DNA of 64,000 nucleotides from Cryptomeria japonica (lineage: Eukaryota > Streptophyta > Pinopsida > Cupressales > Cupressaceae). The notes under the pieces were generated by a model. It ran no database searches, had not been told where the DNA came from, and saw only the letters and a program-made list of their open reading frames with translations. How positions within the stretch are numbered: position 1 is the stretch's first letter; each line of letters opens with the position of its first letter. Below, in pieces: positions 24,488 through 35,700 of this stretch. Location: positions 420,786,257-420,850,256 of the forward strand of contig NC_081415.1 of assembly GCF_030272615.1 (NCBI RefSeq). The letters run 5' to 3'. The translations under genes were made by a program, and so were the position numbers.

Positions 24488-25126
24488 CTCTAGAGTAGCA
24501 GCTCTGACCTCTTACTCATCCTTATATAGCCAACTAAGGATGTCTTTCTCTTATGATTCATTTGCTAGTGTGCCCAATTGGATAAATTTGCCATCAAACT
24601 TGGTGATGGTTTGTGTTGCTTGATGTGTTGATGTCGAAGGTTGTCCATAATATTTTGGCAATGTTGGCAATTTTGATAGACACATGGATTCAAAATAGTA
24701 TTCCCCCATGCCTTGATCTTTTATTTTCATCTTTTGTTTGAAGTCTATGGATAAAGACTTGAGCTTTTCTTGATGATGATTGAATATTGAGGAAGCTTGA
24801 GCCTCCCTGTTGTATGGAACTAGACAGACTTGAGCTGCCCCCATAGCATTGCAATGCTGAAAAGGGTTATTATCGACAGATATGCAAATTTCCTATCCAT
24901 TATATGGGAACTTGATACACTAATGGTATGTCGAAGGTACTGCTTGCATTTCATGTATCCAAGGATGACCCAATAGAATATTGTATGTTAATTCTATGTC
25001 TAAGACTTGGCACATAGTGTCCTTTTGTATTGGTCCTACCTGAATAGGTAGTATCACTATTCCTTTGGATGACCTTTCTTCATCATCATAGGCCTTGATG
25101 GTGATCTTCTTGTTTGGCTCAATAGA

Positions 25127-25327
25127 CTACTCAGAGAAGCCCAATGCATGGATAAGCTTTAAAGTACAGATATTGAGACCAGCTCCTCCATTTATTAACA
25201 CTCTCTTAACTTGATGTTTATAGACAAAGACTTCAATGTGCAGAGGAGTGTTATGGGGATGATTTAAGGAGACATCATCATGTTCAGAAAATGTAAGGTT
25301 ATGAGGCCCTGTCATATGAGCCACCAT
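25127..25327 (-). pseudogene. Tat element aspartic protease fragment
   Basis: The motif RVLINGGAGLNICTLKLIHAL corresponds to the Tat protease signature VLVDGG(A/S)GLN. The catalytic Asp position is Asn here (codon AAT, one G-to-A change from GAT). Stops flank it on both sides. Confidence 0.75.
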
Positions 25328-25554
25328 GGATTGGAATCTATCAATGTCCAGATATTTAGGAAAGTTTGTTTCAACAAGTGCTTGCTCTAAGATGTCCTTA
25401 TGTTTTGGTGAGAGTTTGATTAACTCGAGTATGGATATTTGAGCGAAATTTCTTCATAGTTGATCAACCAAATTATATTGAGTCTTGGAGATAGTGGTGG
25501 ATGTTGATGTATTCCCTTTCAAGACGTATTTTTGAGCTCTGGTTGTCACATTGA

Positions 25555-26939
25555 TTAACGCATGATCTTTTTGTCTTTGATTTTTATGGCATTTATTTGG
25601 TTGTCAGTTGTCGATATGTGATTGATGGTGTTATTGTATGGGTGATTTATACGAGATCCTCCGGTATCGTTTAATGATGAGGCTCCTCCTTTGTTGTAAT
25701 TTGGAAAAGGATTTTTAAAAGCATCATGGTCACCATTTGTTTTGAAACCAGCAACTGTCAATTCACCTCTATCGATCATGTCTTGAACAATGTTCTTAAG
25801 CCTCATGCAATCATTTGTGTGATGTCCTTTGTTTCGATAAAAATCACAAAAATGCGAGTCATTCCACCAAGGTGGTTTGACTTGGGGTTCAAAGTTGTTT
25901 ATGGTTGGCAATGTGATAATTTTGTTCACCAGGAGTTCTCAAAATGTTGATTCGTTTGCCCCAATGGTGTGTAGATGCATCTATTCGAGAAAGTGTTGGT
26001 GTTGCCTCTCTAGTTTGTAGTATTCCCTCGGTTAGTGGTGTTGTTTTGGTTATTGTTGTTGCCTTGGTTATTGTTGTTGGTGTTTGAAATTAAATGTCCT
26101 CGATTGGTATTTTGTGAATAAGTGTTAGTGCCTTGATTAACACCTTTTTTGTTTTTGTTAGATAGTGGGTTACCTGATAAAGCCAAAACTGGTTGCTTGG
26201 ACTTCACATCATTAGCATCAACTACCCCATCGTTAACAACATTTTTGTTTCTTGTCCAAAATCTGGATTTGTCTAAAGTGTTTTTGTTGTTTTGATTATT
26301 AAAGGGGTGAGTACTTGATGAGCTAGATCCTTCCTTAAAGAACTTCAATGTTCCTTTCTTGATGCAGGCTTCCTCCACTTGGATTCCATTTTCTATCAAT
26401 TTGGCAAAAGATGGTATGCATTGTAGTTTGAGTTGATAACTCATCTCACTATTTAGATTATCAATAAAGATCTCCATCTTTTCCTTTTTAGGCACGTCTC
26501 GAGGATATCTTGAAACCATGTGTCTCCAATGCTAAAGAAACACCATGAATGTCTCATTGTTCTTTTGTTTGGTGTTACACACATCAAACATGGTGATTGC
26601 ATGTTGAATATTGTAGGAGTATTGTGTGATAATAAAATTTACCAACTCATCAAATGATCCGATGGGAGCTGTGAGTTTAGATAGCCACTCCATTGTTTTC
26701 CCTCCCAAAGTTCTTGGGAATAGTCTCATCAAGTAAGTGTTATCGTGAGCAAACTCTAGGGTTATGGTAAAAAATTCCCGAACGTGATCACAGGGATCAC
26801 TTTTACCATTGTACCTATCATACTTTGGTATATCTGAATTTGGGGGAAAAGGTACTATGTTCAATCTCCTGTCAAAAGCATAAGGACAGATCTTGTCCAA
26901 GGAGTATCGCACCGTGGTTCCTTGTTGCATGTTCTGCAT
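25555..26939 (-). pseudogene. Tat element gag (capsid and zinc knuckle)
   Basis: Retrotransposon gag block: DIPKYDRYNGKSDPCDHVRE, LMRLFPRTLGGKTMEWLSKL, then (after a stop near 26530) MVSRYPRDVPKKEKMEIFI. An Asn/Thr-rich linker (26010-26200) follows. The knuckle-like HFCDFYRNKGHHTNDCMRLK keeps the Tat form, then comes VQDMIDRGEL. Inactivated by stops. Confidence 0.88.
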
Positions 26940-27038
26940 TTGCCTTTACAGCATTTGGATTTGTTGTGTAAGAACGACTATGGGCGCATTTGTATGTCAA
27001 GGGAGGACTTCCTCCCTTTCATTAAGATTGTCCCGATT

Positions 27039-27986
27039 TCAAACATGGTTGTGTTCAGAGGTGTTATTTTGTTCATGTATGATTTCCAAGTCATGTGTTT
27101 CTTCTTCTCTTTGATGGTCTTGATAGGCATAATTTCTAGACCTTGTTCTAAAAATTATTTCATCTACATTCCTCAAGTTTTCGATATCAAAATCTTCAAG
27201 TTGTCTAACTCCTTTTCTAGTTAGCATGAGTATATATTTTCCCTTGTTTGTGTCAATAAGTCTTTCCATGAGCCTTCAGAATGATGGGTTTTCTTGACAC
27301 TCTTGGAGAAGTTCCTCAGTGATCTATATATCTCCCATATTAGCATACTCATCAAAAGGGTTGGATAATCTACGACCCATACTTGATTTTGGTTGTGATT
27401 CTCTTTGTTTGTTTCTTTGAGATCGAGTGACAGTGGGCATTTAGTAAATTTCTACCGTGATGAATTTTTCATCCTCTATGGGAGTCCTAGGTGGTGTTGG
27501 TGGTTCAGGTCAAACTTCGTTATAGGTGATACATAATTGTGGGAATAAAGCACGGTTGATCCTTCCTCCATGATTTAAGTGTTGGTTGAATGTCACTTTC
27601 TGAATATAAGCTCTACTTCTCAAAGGTTCTTTGTCAAATTCATTTGTTTTGCCTTGGATATACAATCGCATGTGCCGCAAGAATGCGCAATGTGATGCAA
27701 AGAGTTGGCGATTGATGTAGAGAAACTTATTCCTTTTTGCAAGTGCCTTAGAACTAGGTTGTCTCTTTTTCAACTTAGTTTTGTGATGAAGACTTGTTCT
27801 TCTCAAAATATGAGGAGTGGTCATACACGAATGATCAATGGTTGTCGTTGATGTAGGATTTGGATACTTTGTTTGAATACTCAAGCTTACTTTATCAAGT
27901 AGAGGTTTAGTTAGATTTGCCTCCATGACAAAGTGTGTCAAATGATATGGATAAAAGTTTCCCGATATAGAAACTTGATTTGACAA
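27039..27986 (-). pseudogene. N-terminal gag/ORF1-like region of the Tat element
   Basis: A basic, Lys/Arg-rich frame from Met 27986 (RRTSLHHKTKLKKRQPSSKA) continues through stops to VRQLEDFDIENLRNVDEIIF and so to gag. Tat elements often carry poorly conserved sequence here. I recognise no domain. Confidence 0.5.
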
Positions 27987-28281
27987 CTTAAGGATTAAAC
28001 TAGATATGTTGTTTTTCTTAGAATCTGTTAGATGGTGGAACTTTGATCAATGTTATGAGACTGCCTGATTTTGTTGGATGAAGTCTTATCTCAAGCTAGT
28101 TTAAGATTTGAAAAATTTTGTTCGAAGGATGCTTGTTGATATTGGAATTGTTTTCTCTGATAATTTGATTTGAGTTTTGACTACTGAGTTTGATAAAAGA
28201 CCAAAAAGGGTATTCAAGACTATGGATGAAAATTTTCTTAAAGGTCTGATTAGATCTCTATTTTTCTGGGTTTTTTAATAT

Positions 28282-31242
28282 GCGCTAAGACAGAGACTGG
28301 ATGCACTAATGAATGTTCCAGATGCGCCACAGAAAGTTCTCTATGCACTAAGTTGCCTTTCCTACGCGCTGACTCATATCGTTTGAAATTGACTTGGTTG
28401 GAAGAGTCACGCGCTAATATGTCCTTGATACGTGCTACTATTTAAGCTAAAAGCACTAAGATATGCGTCCTATGCGCTAAGCTGATGTTTAAATGCACTA
28501 GACTGGTACCGAAAATGGTGCAGGAGCACCTGAGCACCTGAATGCTCAAATCCTAGCAGGTATAGCATTTTATTACAAATTAAGCATGTGTGTTTATTTT
28601 ATGCTTCTAGTAGGTTTAATAGGTTTTTTTTGTGGTGTAATAAGGTTTGGAACTCATTTTGTTTAAGAGTTTCCAAGATTTTTGGTTTTTGCTCAGTAGG
28701 CCAAAAATTGTCAATTTTGGGTCCAAATGAGCATTTTTGAATTTTTGATGTTGTAAAGCCTTGAAAGGCATTGGAGAATGTTTATTTAGTGTTTCTAAAT
28801 TATGTTGAGTCATTTGTTTGAGTGCCAAGTCATCGGAAGTCAAAATGCAATTTTTGAGCAACAAAATGTTGTCAAAAAGTTGTCAAAAGTTGTCAAAAAG
28901 TGCAAAAAAGTGACTTTTGGTGGTTTTGGTTAGTTCCAGCCTGTACCTATCTATAAAAAGGCTTCAATAAGTTGGCACATGTATAAAAACCATGTTCTCA
29001 TCATTGTGTACAATTCATGTTGGAAAAATAAGAGAAATACTTGTTTGTGCTTGTATTTTGTGAGTTTTCACTAGTTTTCTGCACTTTTGAGAGTACAGTC
29101 CGTACCATGGCTCCATGAGTCCATACTTCTCTTGTTTTTGATTGATGTGATCTCCTTTTATGTTTTAGTATTGATTGGAACAAGTTTTATTTGAAGTGTT
29201 CTTGAGAAAAGCATTATTTTGTGGTTCCAATGGAAGATCATTCATGGTCCAACTAATTGCTTCAAAGTCTATTCATCCATGGCTTTGAGGAAATCTGTTG
29301 GACCCTCTATACATACTGTATTATACATTTATTTTCCTTCTCTAACTATGCACAGGTGTTTGTAAACCCAAGGCAAGTATGTGGAGTGAGTAGCTTGGCT
29401 TGGGTATCCTTAGATGTGTTTGAATGGTACTTTGTTGTTCATAGCACTGTACTTGATATGTTGAAGAAGAATTAAGTTGGCAAGAGTCTTAATTGTATTT
29501 GACCATCCTTGTCTCTCTCATGACTTGGTTGGATGCAAGAAGCAAAGGTGTAAACAGACTGCAAAACAATGAGTCATTGTTTCATGGTTAAAACCTCATT
29601 GCCAACATCTCTAAATGGATAGTATGGAATGATGTATTCCCCTTTCATGCATCATGGAATGTATTTATAGATGTTTTCAATGCTAAGAAAACAAGAAGCA
29701 TAATCTGATTGTAAAGGACCTAAATAAGGATCCTAGAACAGTTGTATTTTCTGTCACAGACTTGTAATGTTGTCTTACTTTGTGGCATCTTTTAAGTGCT
29801 CAATCTTACAAGATTTTTGAAGAGACCATATGCATTGTATTACCTTATCATTAACACCTCTTGCAAGCCAGAGACAGAGTGAAGGAGTAATAAAAACCAA
29901 AAAAGATAGTTGTATCAGTTTAATGCAGTCAAAGTGCAGTGTAGGCGGGTTGAATGAGTAACAGTCATCAAAATTCCTTTCCTATTTGCTTTGCAGGATG
30001 TTCTAACTTTTGTCAAATCATGATTGCATCTATATCTGATATACCTTCATTGTATTTGGTTTATTAAGGTGGAAAATGTATGCAAAACCTTAAATACATT
30101 GATGTCCCAGTCATCTAGACTGTTATTTCTGTGTAAAGCAGCAATATGGCATTTATTTGACAAAATGATAATATTAGAAGATGAGGTTTAAACCCTTGGA
30201 AGTGTTTGGTATATGTTGGAGCAAGGTTTGAAGCATTTAAATTGGTCTACTATCATGAGGAAGACTTGTAAATTGCAAACCCTCACTAGAAACCTCAAAA
30301 ACCCTTGAAAAGTGCACATTTTGTGGGACAGTCCTCAAACAGTCCGTACAGTACTTGCCATAGAAAAAATCCTTGATTTTTCATCATCAAATGACCACAT
30401 CTCCAAGGGTTTGTCATGAAGTTTAGCAAGTTGAGCAGGGTGAACAAATTTCATTAAAAACTAGGGCTAATTCTAGTAGCCTTTTTGGAGCAATTTTGAC
30501 AATTTCATGAAATCGGTAAGGAAGGAGGAGTAAGTGATGGTTTCAAATCATCAAAACTGATAAGTTAAGCCCTGAGACACCCTACTACTATATCCATAGC
30601 ATTGCATTGAATCATTTGATCAAGATGACCATTTGAACCTAGAAAGTTGTTTTGAGTAACCCAACGTTCTTTGCATCCAATTTAGAAATTTTCATTCTTC
30701 AAAGGTGAAGGACAGTCATCATACTTTGCAGACCTGTCCAGATGCTCAATCAATAGATTAATACGATTGAAATCCTTAAAGGTGCAATTAAGGTTAGGTA
30801 AACCTTGGTTCTCCAGCAATTGCCCATTCCTGGAAGAGAGGAGATTATTCAACCAATTGGACAACCAAACTTGTTCATTTTCGGTGACACTCAAGAGGAC
30901 CTCATTTCAGACTTGAATGCCTTAGCATGGAAGGTAAGGAGGAATGATGTCCAATACAATAGGGTGCAAGCAGTGTTGAATAGAGAGGAGGAGATAGGAG
31001 AAAGGTTTAGAAGAATCCCATTTGTGCCTAGGGATTGAGTTGGGAAGTACATTGAGAACAAAAGCCCACCAACCTCAAAGAAGACCAACTTCTATTCTAC
31101 CTCCCCATCAGAAAAGAACCACTGAAAGTTTTACCAGTGTGATACCGGTTATGCGCTAATTTGGCTGCTTAAAGCGCTATGTTTTGGTTGAAATTCGCTA
31201 TATAATGAATGACACGCACTAGGAAGTTGCTCCTACGCGCTA
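28282..31242 (-). repeat. 21-bp phased TAGCGCATAGG array in the Tat leader (split by the solo LTR)
   Basis: On the plus strand the words read ..ATGCGCTA. Word ends fall at 28287, 28308, 28329, 28350, 28371, 28416, 28437, 28458, 28479 and 28500. After the solo LTR they fall at 31158, 31179, 31200, 31221 and 31242. All intervals are exactly 21 except one of 45 and the interrupted one. In element orientation the word is TAGCGCATAGG, the same as the array preceding the PMD ORF but on the other strand. Confidence 0.85.
28516..31110 (+). mobile_element. Solo LTR, related to the chromovirus LTR
   Basis: Starts TGGTGCAGGAGCACC, ends CTCCCCATCA, and is flanked by perfect 5-bp duplications GAAAA (28511-28515 and 31111-31115). 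The termini match those of the chromovirus LTR at 11197, but it is longer (2595 against 1816) and most of the interior differs, so it is another subfamily. CTATAAAAAG near 28952 is a likely TATA box. It interrupts the 21-bp array. Confidence 0.9.
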
Positions 31243-32710
31243 ATTTGTCTTGATTTCTTTGTTGTTGTTTTTGTGTATTTTTAACTTGTGTTTTGGATGG
31301 ACGGTTTTCTGAAAAATAAATTGCAAACATAGCATGAAAGAGAACAAATTTTGCCTATGATAGACAATTAATGTATGTTATGTGAGGATGTGTTCAAATC
31401 CCCGATGTTTTCACTAGATTAGATAACAAGTAATACATATCAGAAAGACTCTTTATTCAAGGGTCATTAACAACATCATAGCCCACTAGTCTCGATACTC
31501 TGTCAGCTCAAACAACTGTGTCACCCCCTAGAGGGTGCTCATTTTTTTGCCTTTTGCCAGAAATTAACTGAAAGTGAATTGCTTCACAATTGAGTAGTTA
31601 TCTTGGGAGATATATGGTGAGCGATCTTGGGGGCGGATTCTTCCCCACCCTTGCACTATGATGTTGAAAATATTTGGATACTGACTAGCTCAAAGTTTCT
31701 AATGCTAAGGTTTGTAATTAGGCTTTTGTTCGGTCTTCAATGATAAACTCCCTCGGGAGGCTTCCCAATCTTTAAAACAAAGGCTTTACGTATCTTAAAG
31801 ATACTGAGGGAAGGCTAATTGTTGAGCAAAACTGTTGAAGGGGACTTTCGTCAACCTCCACATTTGATTATAGTGGGTTGGAACACTTGGCGATAAAGTC
31901 ATTTCCCACTTGGGTCGTTCCCCTCTCACCGGCCATTAATGGTGCTCTAAGAGCAATCCGGGAGGGCAAGCCTATTAAAGGTTTTAAATGCTTGAAGTAA
32001 AGAAAGCATAAGAGTGGTTTGGCTTTTTGGTCACCCAATTAAGGGGAGAGCATATACCTTCCACTTTCGAGACAAAGCAAACAATATTCTTTTTATCCTT
32101 CAAGACAATGATTTTCTAACAACAATCATGGTGTTATTTTTAACCTTTCATAGCAAAGTGTGTATATCCAAAACTCTTGAAAAATAAACCTGGTCAACAA
32201 AGTAAATTGTGATGTTGGTCAACAAACAGAAAATTGAGAAATCAATCCTTAATGAAAAACTCTTTTGCTTTTCTTAAAAATAATAAAAGTGAGATTCCTT
32301 TTATCCTTTGCAAAAATGAAAGTGAGTTTGTTTGAAGCACCAAAGGAAAATGAAGTTCTTTTTAAGCAACACCAAAGGAAATGGGATTCTTTTTAACCTT
32401 TGCAAAACTTTGAAAGTTTGTTTGTAGTTCTTTTTAATCCTTTGCAAAATGAAATGAGTTTGTTGTTCTTTTTAACTAAAAGGAAAATCAACTATTTTTA
32501 AAACTAACTTGAAAAAGTTAGAAACAAAAATAATTAAATGCCTAAAATAAAAACTTCTCCAATCTGCAAACAAAGATTAGTAACCTGCAACAAAAATAAC
32601 AGTCAGTGAAAATTTAAATCTGAGGTGAGCCTATACAAGCCTAACTTTTTATTTCGGTTACAAATTATGTTTTTGCTTCTGCTAGAATCACGCGTTGGAC
32701 TTTGCATAGA
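31243..32710 (-). other. Untranslated leader of the Tat element, no gene
   Basis: No coding frame. It holds a perfect 15-base palindrome GTATCTTAAAGATAC (31790-31804). About four degenerate copies of a TTCTTTTTAAYCCTTTGCAAA unit lie at 32085-32470. No TGG-starting primer binding site is visible next to the LTR, consistent with a deletion that removed the LTR end and primer site. Confidence 0.5.
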
Positions 32711-35700
32711 TGCATCCTAAAATGTGGTAGGTTCAAATTGTTCTTGTTGGTTAATATATTTGTTCTTATGTAATCTGTATAAAAACTTTAACTCTATTTG
32801 CCCTATAAAAATGATCCCAACCAACACTTGGATAAGTTGTATAGCTTCTAAATTCCCTTTGAATTTTATAGGTACAACTCCCTCGTAAGATTAATTATAA
32901 TTTTAAAATAATAAAATCAATAGTATTCTTTTAAACAAAAAGCAAGAAAACAAGAAAAAAATTAAACATTTATTTGAATTGAAACGATGGATAGGTATAA
33001 CTTCTCCGAGATGATATTTCAAAACACTGACCAATAGATCAACTTGAAAATGAAAATTGGCTTAATGAGATTTACCAAATTCAAGAGAAACTCAAATATC
33101 TAGACATAAATACCATGCTCACACAAAGGAATGATAATGTAAAATCAATCTCAACACACAAACCACAATTAATTTTTACTCTAAATATATTAAATTCGCA
33201 AGCACACAGACTTGTAAATCCCACAAAATTTGGCAAAATTTTTATTAACATGTATTCCTTGTTGAGTATAAAAAAAAAAATCAAACCTTCATAAAGTCTT
33301 TGGTTACATTTTTAAAAAAATTCCACGTAACCAAATAATTAAATGTTTTAAAGAGTCTTTTCAAATATATTAAAAGTAGACTTAACATTACATTATATTA
33401 AAAAGACTTTAAATAATTACATTAAGCATATAGAATTATTGTTGGTGTCACACATTTGTTGAATCCTCATTGTTTCTCTCTTCCTACATTGACTAAGCAA
33501 CAGTAGAATAAATCATGTCTATTTTTTTTATATTCTTTGTGTAGAAAGATTGTTCATCTAACAATTCTTCAATTATCTTCTCAAAACCATTTTGCAATGA
33601 CTCCATCATTTCATCTTTTTTCTTGTCTTTCTTCCTTAGGTGAACACCTATGCTTAATAGAGCCTTTTGAATATCGATTTTGAGTTTGTTACATTTATTT
33701 AACAATTGTTTATTGTTATATTTGATAAATTAAATATGGGAAGTAACAATAGAAATGACAATTCATACAGGATATAGGAGTAAATTATATCTTTATTCGC
33801 ACATAAAATTATTGTAGAGAAGAAGACCAAAGATGGTTGTCCAAGGATTATAGTTCATCACAGTATACTATGCTGCCCTCCTTAACGTACACAATATATT
33901 TAGAAGACCGGATGGTTTCCAAGAGGAACACAATCGTCAACTAACTAACGCTTATAATTACTTGAGAGTGACAAACCACTTAATACGAACAATTAATATA
34001 TTTAACCAATATTATCAAGCATAACAACAGACATTGTATGCTAACTACACCATCCCCCCCAAAAGAAAAAGTCATCTTCCAGACAACAAGTAAACGTCAA
34101 CTAATATTTAGGAAAACTTAATGACAAGAGTGCAGACAATGATTTGTACTTGAAAACCCCAACTTGTAATGTACTTGACAAATCAAATGGGGTTTTGAAT
34201 GAAACACCCCCAATGAGTCTAAGGGGTAGTACCCCTTGCGAGAGACTGGGAGCAATACCCCCAAAAGGGTCAAGGGGTCAAGGAACTCCATGGCACACAT
34301 CATTTTTTTTTTACTTTTTAAGATGTCAAAAGCAGTGTTGATGAAGCCAAAAAATAGCAATTTCATGTCAAAATTTTGATCACATCATGCTCTCTACTTC
34401 AGAAAATATGCTTGTATTAAAACTTGTCATACAAAGATTGCATAATATTGTTGTACCAGCCCTACCAAACTGTGGTTGTCGTACATACTAAATGAGAATC
34501 ATTGTGGTGCAAATGAGACAATGTATGGAGTGTTCTTGAAGACATCGTACGGTATGTCATGAACTAGGTGCCCATACATTGTCAAACCATGAACCAAGAA
34601 TATGTACTTGTACAGTGTGGTGGAGCTTTTTTGTGATCCATATCTGTACACTATATATGAGCCTACAAATATGTAGAGTATGAAACTTTGCTTGTGTATT
34701 GAGTCATAAAATGAAGTGTAGCTAATGTACGTGGTAAAAGAACCAACATACATGAGTAGCAACCATGTGTTGTATAGGAAGCATGGAGGACTTATATAAG
34801 ATGAGAAACTTAATATTTCCTATGGTCTGAAATGTAGACCGTATGTGATCACTACAATGTTACCGTATAGTGCAAAATGTGAAATGACACTTCCATGCCT
34901 AGGGTGTAATATAGTGTTGTGCAGAAGCCATACAGACTTTAGAAGTTGTTCTATGATTTGGAAAGTACTTCTTACACTAAGTGATCAACACAAAACGCCT
35001 TACAATATGTAGTGAAAACCATCTTCACAACTGTGAAATGTGTATGAGATAAGATATCCCAGGTTGTACTATAGAGATTGGAGGTTGTATGGAAAGAACA
35101 AGAGGCTCCCTTAACAATGATACTACCATACGAGGAAGAACTTGTTGTAAACATTGTGCATTATTTTTCTCTCTCTAGCTCCCTTTTAAATTTTGATAAT
35201 TTTCTCGAACACCATTATTTTTTGTTTTCTATTTTCCTTCCCTCCTAATTCCCTCTTCCATTTCCTGTGAATTTCTAGTGAAGTTGATTTCCCTTGACAA
35301 TTATTACATATTCTACTCTTCGTACTATCAGATGTATCATTCATAACTTTACATTCTTTCATCAATTTCTCTTCACCAAGAGTTGTAACGTCAACAAAAT
35401 TACATATTGACATAATTACCTCATATTCCTCCATTTTCTAATGAAATAATCCATTCCTAGAACTCGTTTCATCTTCGGAACAATCTTCCATCTCAAGCAC
35501 CCCTTCATCATTTGGTTCCATGCCTTTATTGTTGGGAGTCTCATGTATGCAATGGATTTGTACAAGACCTGACATTTCTCATGCAATCGGAGTGGTTAGT
35601 AGGTACATAAACAATCAGGGTAAAAACATTAGCAAGCTATATAATGGATTTGAAATACTTCAAGTGCACTTCCAATCATGTTTTGAGATTTAGATGAAAA

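Noticed and set aside
28282-28510. 21-base array as a seven-residue coding repeat
   Set aside because: The frames I read on both strands hit stops within a few units, including TAG inside the word itself in two frames.
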